From: Blasia pusilla
Taxonomy: Eukaryota; Marchantiophyta; Marchantiopsida; Blasiales
Length of the DNA stretch: 64,000 bases
Assembly (NCBI GenBank): GCA_050084515.1
Contig: CM114273.1
Location: forward strand, 19,344,001-19,408,000
Direction: 5' to 3'
Shown here: positions 33,801 to 44,768 of the stretch, piece by piece
Layout of the letters: each line of letters starts with the position of its first letter
Position numbering within the stretch: the stretch's first letter is position 1
Notes under the pieces: model-generated
What the model was told of the DNA's origin: nothing
What the model saw: the letters and a program-made list of their open reading frames with translations, nothing else
The model's database searches: none
Program-made: the position numbers and the translations under genes

Positions 33801-35390
33801 TTCGCTTTGAGTCATTAAGCCAGGTCTGAAACTCTCCCGTCCTTGAACCTCGAGTCGTGGGCATGCAGATCTAGCTAGAACCGCAATGTGGACGTAAGTA
33901 CGTTCATTAACTTTGGAGATTTGCACCATGGACAATTCACTAATTGAAGAAGCACATGCACCTAATGAAGCCTACTGATAAACGCAAACTCGACTGAACG
34001 TTATGATAAACCCGAGTCTCTGATCAAGATAAACTCTTAGGGCGACTCAAGAATTACCCAAGGAGGATCATGGAGAAGGGAATCAAGAATAAGTCTTTTG
34101 AGGAAGTCCGGCACTGGGAATACGGGCCTGCCATACAACGCCAATGAAGTACGGCCTTTCATGTAAGAATAGCCTTGTTTTCAATTATGATAGGAATCCT
34201 ACCGTTCAGCAGCAGCTCTCCTTCCTGCGTCTCGGAAGCATATGAGGCACCGAAAAGAACATGGAGCCTATGCTTATCGACATCAGATATCGATGACAAC
34301 GGAAGAATGCACAAATCTAGATGTACCTCGATTCTAAAATTATGTGGGCATCATGATCGAGACGCCCTCGCAATCTGAAGCTTGAGTAAGCATTACGATT
34401 GAGTATTAGGGACTTAGGCTTTGAGTATTAGGGACTTAGGCTTCGGAGTCCCGAGTCCAGAAACCCCTCGGCAGTAGAAAAAGCAGCCCACCGGTCTAGT
34501 GATGTCCTCCATCGCCACCCATCTTTCTTGAAATCCGCACCCTTCGTGGACCTGCGCGTACGTAAGACTCGGATTGGAGGACAGCGCGGGCACGCATTTT
34601 TAATTTATTGCAGGATTGTATTATCATTGTAGAATTCGGGGTTTCCCGGAAGCTTAGGGTAGTTGTTTAGTAATGGTCCCGGCCGAGGAACAAGCTGGAT
34701 GAACTCGACCGGCTTCGATGTCTGGTCGAAAGGTCCCATATTTACTTGCCGACTCGTGCATCGAGAAAACGTCGCCGTCTTCCAAACTCGACCAACGAGC
34801 ACTTTAGGAATAATAGAAACGTTACGCCTGTAAAAGCTGACAAAGCGACATGATCGACTTAGACGCAAGTCCACATCACCTTGCCGGCTTTAAGAAAATC
34901 GCCGGTACTTGCAAATCAATCGGTCGGGAACGGTAATCAGCAAAGATTTCAGATTAGATATATGTAGAAAAGAAAAAAGATGTCATTTACATGTTTTCTG
35001 AATTTCAGCTTCTTTTTAAAAATCCCATGCTCCCAAGTTTGTGGTCGTTGATATTAGTTGACATTACTAGGAAGGATGCTAGGGCATACACCTCCATAAA
35101 AATGAATGGAGTACATGAGGAAATCTTGTCTCCCGTGGCCCTTGGGTCCATGGTGTGTGCCCCGTCTACTTTCAGTCATGAGAAGGCAGTTGGACCTTGC
35201 AACGCTCATGCGTGCCCCTTAACAATGACATGGAGGCAACACCGCTTTGCGGTGTTGTGATCAATGCTCGCAGCTAGTAGTCACTTCTCCATTATGTCGT
35301 CATTTCCATTCTAACTCACCTATCCACATATCTCATGGCAGTGATTAAAATTTTTGTTTGCAATGTCAAAAATTTATAACTTTTGCATCA
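30839..35390. other. Intergenic region, partly CpG-rich, no gene recognised
   Basis: A CpG-rich patch near 31220-31300 and promoter-like sequence nearby may mark the end of an undetected gene. A (GGCGT)n run lies at about 32203-32235, and a perfect 22-base tandem duplication (TGAGTATTAGGGACTTAGGC..) at 34400-34443. The longest ORF (32025-32555, minus) is Ser/Thr/Pro/His low complexity and not convincing. Confidence 0.45.
34400..34443. repeat. Perfect 22-base tandem duplication
   Basis: Two identical copies (34400-34421 and 34422-34443). Being identical, the duplication is recent or maintained. Confidence 0.95.
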
Positions 35391-35399
35391 TGCAAATAA

Positions 35400-35952
35400 T
35401 TTGTATGTGTATCTACGACCTAGTGCAACATATGCCACAACCGACAAAGGAGGACAAAGGAGAGACATTGGGTCGACATGATGTCCTTTTTTTTGTGTAA
35501 TGGGCCTTCGACATACACCACATTGATGAGATCCAACTTTCATAGGGAGTTGGATGAGTATGTCTTCATCTACATCATCTAGAGGAGCATGCTTAACACT
35601 TGGAAATGGTTTCGTCAACTCTTAGGGTGAACAAGCTACATGGCAATATGGAAAAGAGTCATTTCGGATTAAGCAAGATCAAGTTTTTGGGTCATGTGCT
35701 TAGTGTAGATGGAATCAATCATGAAACGGAGAGAGTCGCAACTATTTCTCAATAGAAACCTCCCTTCATAGTAAAGAGGATGAGAAGGTTTCTGGGATGG
35801 GTCCAAGTCTATCATACTCATGGGAGGAACATTTCAGGAATAGTGAGACCTCTCACAAACCGGACCGCGAAGTTTACCAACACCACATGGACCCAAGAGG
35901 TTGATAAAGCATTTAATCAAGTCAAGGAGATCTTATCGGTAATTGACATAGT
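35400..35952 (+). pseudogene. Gypsy reverse transcriptase relic of copy F
   Basis: Plus-strand frames read CPFFLCNGPSTYTTLM, a decayed form of the MPFGLCNAPATFQRLM motif, then FHRELDEYVFIYI where the catalytic Asp pair should follow but a stop is met. Next come KSHFGLSKIKFLGHVLSVDG and RRFLGWVQVYHTHGRNISGI of the thumb. The loss of the Asp pair means it is dead. It is interrupted at 35953 by an hAT-like insertion. Confidence 0.78.
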
Positions 35953-36411
35953 GTTTGAGCAAGGTTGCACATGGACAAAGTCCATGTTTGCAGATATGTT
36001 TGTGTTCATGGACTTATGTTAGTCCCTACAATGGACATGTTTAATTGTGCGTTCCTAGGTTTCGGCAGCCGTACCCAAGCTCGTCCCGTGTGCAATGTAG
36101 ACTTGATGTCGGCTAGGATGTCGGCCAACCTAGCAACCTGTCGCTAGTTTTTGCCACCCATTTTCTAGTCTTCCCTGAGCCCAAGAAAGGCTTGCATTGA
36201 CCAGCCCAAGGCCCACATAGAACTCCTATCAGGCTTAATGGGGGCCCATCACAGGCACAATCGTTCGGTCGCTATCCCACACCCTTAATCCAAGACCTCG
36301 CCTATTCCCACACCCACATCCTATGTGGCTAACCCGAGCACCAAAAGATTGAGGCACGGGACCCGTTTTGCATGTCCGTCTCATGGATAGATAAGTTTTC
36401 TTTTGTGTAAC
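35953..36411. mobile_element. Small non-autonomous hAT-like element inserted in copy F
   Basis: About 459 bases bounded by CAAGGTTGCAC on the left and GTGTAACCTTA on the right, an imperfect inverted repeat. Left and right flanks TGTTTGAG and TGTTCAAG agree at 6 of 8 positions, as expected for an aged 8-base target duplication of an hAT element. The insertion splits RT from RNase H of a gypsy copy. No transposase is encoded. Relatives are seen at 10080-10365 and possibly 13325-15205. Confidence 0.65.
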
Positions 36412-36604
36412 CTTATGTTCAAGGTGTATGCAAATGCTAGTGTCTTTATGATTATAGGAATATTAGTGCAAGAAGGGAGATTTTTAGTGTATAAAAGCAA
36501 GAATGTTAGCAACACCGACTGCAGATAGTCTATTTTGAATCATCATAAAGAGTTCTATGCAATGGTTCATTATTTAAGAAAGTAGCACCACTACTTGGGT
36601 ATTT
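36412..36604 (+). pseudogene. RNase H relic of copy F
   Basis: The plus frame reads KVYANASVFMIIGILVQEG, FLVYKSKNVSNTDC and HHKEFYAMVHYLRK, aligning with gypsy RNase H (KVYTDASDFAIGGVLVQEG-type). The first catalytic Asp is Asn and a stop is present. It ends abruptly at the LTR-like repeat. Confidence 0.72.
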
Positions 36605-37690
36605 TCGGGACCCTCAAAACCAGACGAATGCCAATGCAGAACATCAAAACTCTAGTGAGCTCACACTAGGATGTTTGGGCATTGGAGAGATCTTTTGAAG
36701 AAGACACCACATATGAGATGCGAGAAAGGTTGAGCCTTTCATGTGTTTATGGTCCAAGGTGAAACATCACAACTCTAGTGGGCTCACACTACAATGGTTG
36801 CACGTTGGAGAGATCTTTGGAGGAGAAAAAAATATGTGAGACGCGTGCAAGTTGAGCGTTTCATGCGTTTATGCTTGCAACTCAAGAAACCTGAAGCAAA
36901 ACTTGAGAGAAGCCAAGTATAAGAAGTGTGGTTACCAAAGCAGTTGAGAATTGCATTTGGAATATCTCTAGCGTTTGGGGTTTGACTCTATTTTGGATCA
37001 TAACTTTTAGACCAGTGATGCATTTGGAATGAATAAGGTCGCATTGGAAAGCTTGTGCAAATTAGTTCCAACGCACTAAGGATCCAGAAAAAAACATAAG
37101 CAGAGGTTGAGAAACTACCCAAAAACTTATGAATGGAGAATAGGTTGAGGGCCAAAAAGAGCGGTTCGAGAGTCTTTTTTCCCAACTTAGGGGGAGGGTG
37201 GAGAACCTCAAAACTACTTAGAAAGGGGAGGATCTCCAAGGGTGCTTGGGAGCTGAGCTTCACTTTGGGGAGCCACGGGGAAAACCAAGGGCACGGAATA
37301 GATCAAGAGGTTGGTGTTCTAACCCCTAGCTAGCAAAGTCTAAGGGAGTGGATTTCAGAGGTCACTCTTGGGTTCCAATTAACCCATGACTCATTTTTTG
37401 GGTCTCGATTAGGTGCTCATGAAAAGTCCATTGGAAACTTTGGAGAGCTACGTATGCAAACGCCGTCTTAGGTGCTTGAACTATCTAGAAAGTATGTCCC
37501 AAATCTAGCAAGACTTGCCCGTATTTGGAAGTGAGGAACTAGAAGGGTTGAGCTTGATGAATGTACCGAGTCAAAAACTCAAGGAGTTGGAAGGCTGATT
37601 GACCCAGACCACACTAACATGAGTGTGTTTGGATGCAGATCAGTAGTGTGAGTGTGTCCTACTGAACGTACGCTTATGCAACACTTGAGA
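36605..37690 (+). repeat. LTR-like repeat of copy F family
   Basis: The sequence starting TATTTTCGGGACCCTCAAAA recurs in inverted orientation at 40130-40860 and in part at 62130-62545 (GTGACCCTCATAACCAAACG). The first 250 bases contain a tandem duplication of about 125 bases (units near 36647 and 36772, each with CACAACTCTAGTGGGCTCAC-type sequence). Boundaries are approximate. Similar length and repetition in both orientations support an LTR or large non-coding repeat. Confidence 0.6.
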
Positions 37691-38207
37691 TTGACGTTTT
37701 AGAGGAGTAGGCGCACGACACATAAACACTAATAACATGTTTCTTAAGTATTTTGAGATACATGGTTCAATTACTTTGAAATAACTATGATGATATGATA
37801 TCTTGGCTCTTATAAATGTACAATTGGTCCTTGAGGACATCGGGAAAAGATAATGTTATCCTTCATGCATGAAGTAGTGAGGATGAGTACATACCATGGA
37901 CAATGCACGTTTTGAGAGCCATGTTACTTAAGGGAAAAAATATGGAGCGAAAGATTTGTAAAGGATATGAAGGATGCATGAACCAAGTGAATATTTAAGG
38001 AAGTTAAAATAGGAGAGGAGGTAGCAAACATAAGTATAAGCTAGAGTTTGAAGCATGATTTGCTAAAGTTTATGCATAGCCAAATCTATTTTAGTGAGGG
38101 AAAGTTTTGAATTAAGGTGTTCATGAAGGGCCACAATGGACTCTTGGCCCGAGTCACGTGACATAAAGGGGAGAAATCCATGCTTTCCATTTTAGCCTTA
38201 AGGTTCT
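37691..38207. other. Short AT-rich spacer, nothing recognised
   Basis: No coding signal. It separates the copy F LTR-like repeat from the solo-LTR-like unit. Confidence 0.4.
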
Positions 38208-38211
38208 TCTA

Positions 38212-38858
38212 TGTTGTGCGCATACACATCGCTACACAACATACGTCGCTCTCACCGAACACACACACACACACAAACACGCACGATCCCATGCTAACTC
38301 ATGGCATCCAAACCACGAGACAAGAAGTACTAAAATATCTCCAATTAAGTAAGATCCGATCTCTCTCTACACCATCTCACACCATAGCTCTGAAAGGTGT
38401 GCACTCTCTCTCATGTCAAACCAAATCCACTCTCCTAATGAGAGGCTTGGGTTACATTCACAAGGCAAGGGACCATAGCTCCGCCGCCTCATGCGAAGAT
38501 GTTCAACAAAGAGAGAATGAGCTCTCAAGCTCTCTCTCCTTGAGGTATACCCCTGCCCTCTCCCAAGCTCTCTCCATGGTAACCTATTCTCCCAAGTCAC
38601 CTCCTTGGCTCTTGACCTGATCTAGGAGGTCAAGGGCCACTTACAAAAAATATAAATTTGATCATATACTCAAAATGGTACTTACCTAAAATAGTAAGTC
38701 GCTCAATATGGCTCTAAATGAGCCGAAACGAAGGGGAAACTTGTTCTCTCAGGTTTCCCGAGGCCTCAAAAAGTCATCCTCGACCTACTGAGCCTGTCCT
38801 CCATTACTCACGAAGGTGTTCTACTAGATCTCACCGATCTATCCTAAAAGACGTGACA
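38212..38858 (-). repeat. Solo-LTR-like unit of the MTase/PHD gypsy family, permuted order
   Basis: A 647-base unit on the minus strand with TGTTGTGCG at its left end and CGTGACA at its right end, flanked on both sides by TCTA (38208-38211 and 38859-38862). Compared with the LTRs at 44769-45416 and 45417-46046, its two parts are in swapped order: the part with TATCCTAAAA and the GA-rich tail (38344-38858) and the part starting TGGAGATATTTT (38212-38343) join in the reverse sequence. The length equals one LTR. Confidence 0.72.
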
Positions 38859-38889
38859 TCTAGACCAACATGAAGCAAGACTCTTTGCA

Positions 38890-39090
38890 ATTTTTTAGAC
38901 GTATTGGACCTACCAAGCAAACAAGGTTTTTTATGAGAAGAAAAAAGGCTTGCTTCATTTGTTGTTGATTCCGAAAGGCCCCTTGGAAATCATTAGCATG
39001 GATTTCATCGCAAGTCTTCCAAAATCTAAGGAACATAATGCAATATATTTAATTGATATATAATATAATTTTTGATCAGTTAAGCAACTT
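38890..39090 (+). pseudogene. Gypsy integrase fragment
   Basis: The plus-strand translation FYEKKKGLLHLLLIPKGPLE followed by IISMDFIASLPKSKEHNAIY is the start of a gypsy integrase core ([25 protein letters not shown]-type). The first catalytic Asp (MDF) is kept, and frames are lost after about 39090. It belongs to a chromovirus-like gypsy lineage, not to the MTase/PHD family. Confidence 0.75.
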
Positions 39091-40129
39091 GACATATTTT
39101 TTCTTAACTTTGGATTACATGATTGGCTATGCAACCTCTTGGCTTTTCCTATATATTTGGTGGTGATCTCATGGATTATCAAGAAGAAACATTTCAAATC
39201 GAGACACAAATTTCACCAATGCATTCTCGTGAAATTCGTATTTCTACTGAGAATATCAGAATGGAAGACACTACTAAAGAACTAGAGTTTCAAAATACTC
39301 ACAATTGATACTAAGACATCTTGATCGAAAAAGATCATCTCTAAATTCTTTTGGCCTTGCCGGATATTGTATACAACCTCAAGATTTGGGAACTCCTCAT
39401 ACCTCATGAATCGCACAAGGCACCCGCACACATACTTTATTAAGTCTAAGACTTCTAACATACGAACTAACTATCCCTACATTATGAGGGTAGTACAATG
39501 TAAGAGGTAACTACAATGGCACATCCGAATGTCTTCTCTCCTCCCATAACTCAAAGAGTAAGTCCCCTTTGAGATCAGAGATGAACGCCATGTCCATCTA
39601 TGCTCTCTACGAGTGTCTTTTGGGTGCCAATTTTCTATGTAAAATGGACACCTATGATGCTCCAACAAATTTCATGGGTGACTCTCCCAACTTAGGAGTC
39701 CCATGTATTTCCTTATGGACCATTTTCATCATTTAGTGATGACGATCCAAAGTGATCGAACATGTTGATCATTTTCTGCATGTACCTGAGAAAATTGGTT
39801 AGTCTATTTTGGAACTTAGCTGTCATGACATTTAAATTAGTTCACAATCTTTCGGTGGTTGGTCCATCCACATATTATACATAAGCATGCATTTCTTGTA
39901 CATAGTCCGCACAATCATGCAAAGAAACTTCTTAGCCTCTAAAATCATTAGATAACCAGACGCGCAATCAAAGACAGGCATGCAAGCGCATGGAGCCTAC
40001 ATATGATTACTTTACATGATCATATGTAGATTCAAGTACGATCATGTGGAGCAATTTTATGTTGGTCTTTAATCACTCCATATGTAGAGCCATTGCGGCT
40101 GTCATGCGCTTACATATACTCCTCTTTAA
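39091..40129. other. Non-coding stretch with possible gypsy remnant
   Basis: A minus-strand stretch at about 39730-39960 reads HDCADYVQEMHAY and GPTTERL, faintly like a gypsy polyprotein, but stops are frequent. Nothing else was recognised. Confidence 0.35.
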
Positions 40130-40860
40130 AGTCAATCTCAAATGTTGTAGAAGCGTATGTTCAGTAAGTCATGCTCACTCACTTGTTTTGCATCCAAACA
40201 TACTCTCATTAGTCTTGGTTTAAGTCAAGCAGCCTTCCAATTACCCTAGTTCTCAACTAGGGCATGAAGCTCAACATGTCCTAACTCCTCACTTCCCAAC
40301 ACGAGCAAGTCTTCATAGACTTGGGAAATTTTTTTGGATAATTGAGACACCTAAAGTGGCGTCCAGAAGCCTAGCAGTCCCAAATGTCTAATAGATCATG
40401 CATAAGTCCCTAATCGAGACCCAACAAATAAGCACGGGTTGGAATCCAAGGATGACTTGTGAAATCTAGTCACTTGTACTTGGCTTGGTGTTTGCACCCT
40501 AGGAGACCCTCCCCCTTACATATACTTTTGAGGTTCTCTACCCTCCCTCTACCTTTGGGAAAGTACTCTCGGAAATTTATTTTGGCCCTTAACCCAACTG
40601 TTCTTTCGATGGTTTTCAGAAAATTTCTCTATCTCTGCTTATGTGTTTTCAAGATCTTTGACATATTCAAATTTTTTTTGCATAAGATTTCCCATGTCAC
40701 CTAATTCATCCCAAAAGCATCTCATTTTTGGCCTTTATGACCTAAAATACAATAAAATCCCAAACGCTGGTCAAGTTCCGAGTTCAGTTCTCATCCTCTT
40801 TGGGAAACAACTCTTCTTCTTTTGGCTTAAGTCTTAGGTTGCCGCATGCACCTTTTAGAA
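40130..40860 (-). repeat. Inverted copy of copy F LTR-like repeat
   Basis: The reverse complement of 37080-37690 in order and content (for example GCATCCAAACATACTCTCA against TGAGTGTGTTTGGATGC). With 36605-37690 it forms a widely spaced inverted pair around copies of other repeats. Confidence 0.65.
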
Positions 40861-41159
40861 CATTTAGTTTCTCCTCTTCGATAAGCCTAGATCAATTCTT
40901 TCAAACTAACCTAGCCTATCAAATAAGTTAACTAAGTCTACTGCTTAAGACTTCACTTACTCACTACACATAAACATCCCAATTGTTTACAAGGTCTACA
41001 AGTCATACTTCTTTTGGGTCACTCTTGTATTTGACTTATGTGCATCACTAAGTTGACTCATGCTATCATAAGTGAGATTATCCTAAGCCCAAAGATAGAG
41101 TGATCTATCTTGCTAACACTAGGGCAAGTCCAAGTGTTAGTAACCCGACATTGGGTCCT
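40861..41159. other. Spacer, nothing recognised
   Basis: AT-rich sequence between two LTR pieces, without coding signal. Confidence 0.35.
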
Positions 41160-42060
41160 ATTCTAGGTACTCATCCATTGTTGTCACTGAACATACATAC
41201 ATCGTTGTCACCGAACACACATACAAACACGCACGATCCCATGTTAACTCATGGCATCAAAAAATCGAGATGAGAAGTACCAAAATATCTACAATCTCCC
41301 CCCTAGCTGATGGTTAGGTCCCTCTAACTTTAGATAGTCATGTATTTCTACCTACCATGTCACACATTTCTAGGACACTAAGAGCAAAAAGGCCAAGTGC
41401 TCATGTGGTCCCATCGTTAGTCGCCTTCTTGTCATTCATGTCACAAATATAAGTTGGAATCTATAACTATTGACTCTATGTACATCTAGGGCATATCCAT
41501 CATCCCCGAGGAATCCTAGTGAGAGGTGGTGTGATACATGCCATGTGCCATCCTCTCGAACATCCATCATAGACTAGCATAGTGGTTGCACTATGGGCAT
41601 AACCACACAACATATAACGCAAGCCTGCAGGAACTACTACTAGGCTCGGATCAACTATACCTTCAATGTTAGGAAGGTGACATGGTGCACAATTACTCAC
41701 ATGGTCTTTCAAAACCATACCATCGCGTCCCTCCAATAAGAGAACACCAGATGGCCAAACCTCATGCACTCTCAAGAAAGTGCGCCTTGCAATCACATCC
41801 AACAACGTGGATGCCATCTACTGCAAATAGATATAGTCTCCCTAATGAAACCTCCCGATAGTCGGTTGGTAACCACCTCCCCGAATAGTCGCATACCTCA
41901 AAGTATCATAATGTTACGCGATCGCTAAGTTCTCAAACACCATGGAAATTACTCTCTGCAATAACTCAACCCTCTGAGAACATGTTTGCATCCATACATC
42001 AAGGTCATCGAGGTGAAGAATTTAATGTGCTAACAATCACAAGATTGCTATGCCACAATC
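41160..42060 (-). mobile_element. MTase/PHD gypsy copy D, 3' end only
   Basis: On the minus strand: the end of the integrase frame (VFENLAIA, DTLRYATIRGGGYQPT at about 41830-41940), the PHD ORF at 41500-41817, a 3' untranslated tract that ends in CTAGGGGGG (polypurine tract), and about 170 bases of an LTR starting TGTAGATATTTTGG (about 41310 leftward). The rest of the LTR is missing. It lies head-to-head with copy B. Confidence 0.75.
41500..41817 (-). CDS. Integrase C-terminus and PHD finger of copy D
   Basis: The open frame contains RRTFLRVHEVWPSGVLLLEG, a small beta-barrel-like segment of the integrase C-terminus, then CAPCHLPNIEG and the PHD region MLCGYAHSATTMLVYDGCSR with GWHMACITPPLTRIPRG. 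Compared with copy C the third metal ligand is Tyr in place of Cys, so this finger is broken. The frame ends before the final Cys pair. Confidence 0.75.
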   Translation of the reverse strand: MASTLLDVIARRTFLRVHEVWPSGVLLLEGRDGMVLKDHVSNCAPCHLPNIEGIVDPSLVVVPAGLRYMLCGYAHSATTMLVYDGCSRGWHMACITPPLTRIPRG

Positions 42061-42417
42061 CATGACACAAAATGCTCTAGTTATTTGGAGATGGAGTCCT
42101 CAACAATACTGGTTTGACTTCGTGTCATAGTAACATCCAACCTAGAAAGAACATCGAGAGTCAATGATTGCCCATAAGTCACGATGAGAGTCAATGATAG
42201 CTCATGATTGGTTTTGAACTACTCCCGCAACACTTCCCCCCTCATCATTTACACCCATGCCAAAATGAGAGAAGAAAATGATAGATTGAGAGCTTGGAAA
42301 CAAGGGCTTTGCAATTGCGAGGTCTCAGAGGAGGAAGACTAAATGCTTTATTGGTAGAATCCTAAGGTGAAAAGAAAAAAGTGGGGCTTGAGTAGAGGGT
42401 ATGTGTTGGGGGGGGGG
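42061..42417. other. Spacer between head-to-head copies D and B
   Basis: No coding signal. It contains a G-run (GGGGGGGGG at about 42409) and direct repeats of GAGAGTCAATGAT near 42155-42195. Confidence 0.4.
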
Positions 42418-42467
42418 AGTTGTTGAGTGACACGCCGATATTTTGACGACCCTACAGGTACAGTGAC

Positions 42468-42842
42468 ATGGAGAGGGCTTTGATTCAGAGTAGGAGCGAG
42501 GACTTGGTAGGAGATGGGGATGAGCAGGAGAGAGCATTTCAATTGCTCAAGGATATATTGACGTCCGCGCCCATATTATGGAGACCAATCAGGAGGCGTC
42601 CTTTCCAGTTGCATACTGATTGGAGCATGTTGGGGCTTGGAGCCATGCTCACCCAACATGACAATGATGGTAGAAAATTCATGGTGGCTTACGCTAGTCG
42701 GTCGAACAATGCTGTAGAGGCAAAGTATAGCTCGTATGAGGTGAGTGCTTGGCTGCGGTATGGGCTGTCGCACATTTCAGGTGTTATTAATTCGGCAATC
42801 CCTTTACCATCATTACTGATCATGAGCCACTTAAGTGGTTGA
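42468..42842 (+). pseudogene. RT start fused to RNase H by deletion (copy B)
   Basis: A single open frame joins MERALIQSRSEDLVG (RT N-terminus) directly to DEQERAFQLLKDILTSAPIL and the RNase H start (FQLHTDWSMLGLGAMLTQ). In copy C these are separated by the whole catalytic RT, including YIDD. The frame is kept across the deletion, and RNase H then shifts frame near 42745. Confidence 0.8.
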
Positions 42843-44590
42843 TGGAGTCCAAAAGCTTAGAGGAAAGCTGGCGAGGTGGGCTCTTTTGTCGCAGGAGTAT
42901 GACTTCCAAATGATGCATAGACTTGGGATGATGAACTAGGATGTAGATGGTTTGAGCCATAACCCACGCCTGAGTTAGCGAGATGCGATTGGAGCTTGTT
43001 GGCATGGTGAGAGTGATGAGGAGTTGGTGTCAGGATGGCACGCGTCAGTCTATTTGGGCTTGTTGGCTTTGGAGAGTCAGATTACTGAGACTTAGATGGC
43101 GAGGTCTGATGGAGAGTCCTTAGAATCCAGAGGCCGGTGAGGAGAAAACAGCTGGCCGAGACATTCACAACGATGGAGTGGTCTTGAAGTACATGCATAT
43201 TGGCAGTGTCGCGAGCACAATGGGTGCTAGAGAGCGAGATCGGATGCTACAGCGAGCCGGACGGTTTCGGTGGGACGGGACATATGTGTTGCGATTTAGG
43301 GAGGATGATAGAGTGTGTGTAGTGCCTCATCCTTCGCAAACAACACATTTGGTGCGTCATGCCCATGAGGAGTTTGGTCATTTTGGAATGAAGCGGACGT
43401 ATAGCTTGGTCTAGATACAGTATTGGTGGCAAGGCATGTAGACTGACGTTCAACAAGTTTTTACTAGATGCTTGGTGTGTGGTCAAGTTTGAGCATCATT
43501 CAATGCTCCGACTCCATAGTAGCGTCCACTTATGATCATGGGTTTAGGTTATAGATGGAGTTTGGATTTTGCAGGACCTTTGCCTTTGATGGAGCGCCAT
43601 AGTCGTTATGTGTTGGTCATGGTCGAGCACTTCTTGAAGTGGATAGAGTTGGTTGCATTGCTTGAAAAAGCGAGTGAGGGAGTAGCGTATGCTTTCCTAG
43701 ATTGAGTGCTGAGTCATTACGGTGCATCAATTGAGGTGTTGACAGAAAAGGGTACAGAGTTTCGCAGGGAGTTTCAGGCCTTGTGTGGTAAGGCGTTGAT
43801 CGACCACCGCACCACTTTGCGAGATCATCCTGAGACGGATGGACTAGCGGAGAGGTTTGTGCAGAAGGTGAAGAGAGGATTACACAAGTATGACTTGCAG
43901 ATAGGTCACCTAAGAGATTGGGACCTCTAATTACCGTGGTTGGCGATGGGATACAGATTCAGCGGACAGACATCCTTAGCATCTTTCTCACCGTACTTGC
44001 TTTTGTATGGCGGAGAGCCGGATTTACGTGCGGCCATTTGTCGAGATGTTGGTAAGGTGTTGAACCTTGATAACCTTGATGTATGGATGCGAGAATGTTC
44101 TCAAAGGGTTGAGTTTTTTTGGAGAGTGATGTCCTTGGTGTTTGAGAATTTGGCGATTGCGCAACATCGCGATACATTGAGGTATGCGACTATTTGGGGA
44201 GGTGGTTATTGACCTACTATCCGGAGGTTTCATCAAGGAGACTATGTCTACTTGCAGGAGATGGCACCCACGACGTTGGATGTGATTGCAGGATGCACTA
44301 TCTTGAGAGTGCGTGAGATTTTGCCATCTAGTGTTCTTTTATTGGAGCAATGTGATGGTATGGTTTGGAAGGACAATGTGCGTAAGTGTGGCCATGTCAT
44401 CTTCTGAACATTGACCATACAATTGATCCGAGAAGGCTTGCGGTGTATGTTGTGTGGTTCCGCCCATGGTGCAGCCACTATGCTAATCTATGATGGGTGT
44501 TGGAGAGGATGGCATATAGCATGTCTCTAACGCCACCTGTCACTAGGGCTCCTGAGGGACAATGGATGTGTCCTAGATGTACATAGGGTA
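42843..44590 (+). pseudogene. Integrase and PHD finger of copy B, many stops
   Basis: Pieces at 43178-43414 (zinc-binding domain, HLVRHAHEEFGHFGMKRTYS), 43706-43930 (catalytic core, EVLTEKGTEFRREFQALC and HPETDGLAERFVQKVKRG) and 43940-44212 follow copy C closely. The second acidic catalytic position is Glu (43745-43747), as in copy C. The PHD part at about 44440-44580 reads MLCGSAHGAATMLIYDGCWR with GWHIACL and then breaks frame. The third ligand is Tyr as in copy D. Confidence 0.8.
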
Positions 44591-44754
44591 GGTGGTTCTA
44601 GATTCCGACGTATGTTTGTGATATGGATGACAAGAAGATGACTAACGATGGGGCTTCATGAGCACTAGACCCTTTTACTCTTAGCGTCCGAGAGATGTAT
44701 GTCATGGTAGGTAGGGAGAGATTGCTATATGGAGTTAGAGGGACCTAACCACCA

Positions 44755-44768
44755 ACTAGGGGGGCGAT
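44755..44768 (+). promoter_or_regulatory. Polypurine tract of copy B
   Basis: CTAGGGGGGCGAT directly before the LTR start TGGAAATATTTTGG. Copy D has CTAGGGGGGAGAT before TGTAGATATTTTGG. This is the expected primer for plus-strand synthesis, and it fixes the 5' edge of the LTR. Confidence 0.7.

Larger units (their letters stand above)
35400..37690 (+). mobile_element. Second gypsy family, copy F, internally deleted
   Basis: The plus-strand order is reverse transcriptase relic, inserted small hAT-like element, RNase H relic, then an LTR-like repeat. The coding sequence is unlike the MTase/PHD family. RT and RNase H are followed directly by the LTR-like repeat, so the integrase region is deleted here; an integrase piece of similar type occurs at about 38890-39090. 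Confidence 0.7.
42418..44768 (+). mobile_element. MTase/PHD gypsy copy B, 5' truncated, RT deleted
   Basis: The copy begins inside the RT N-terminus (GAGTTGTTGAGTGAC..., equal to copy C 51270), jumps in frame to RNase H, and continues through integrase and PHD to the 3' untranslated tract with a CTAGGGGGGCGAT polypurine tract at about 44755-44767. The LTR at 44769 follows. It carries many stops. About 750 bases of RT are missing between LVGDG and DEQERAFQLL. Confidence 0.82.

Noticed and set aside
38220-38300. CRISPR-like or satellite array from the ACAC run
   Set aside because: It is a simple ACACAC microsatellite inside the LTR-like unit, with no spacer-repeat alternation.
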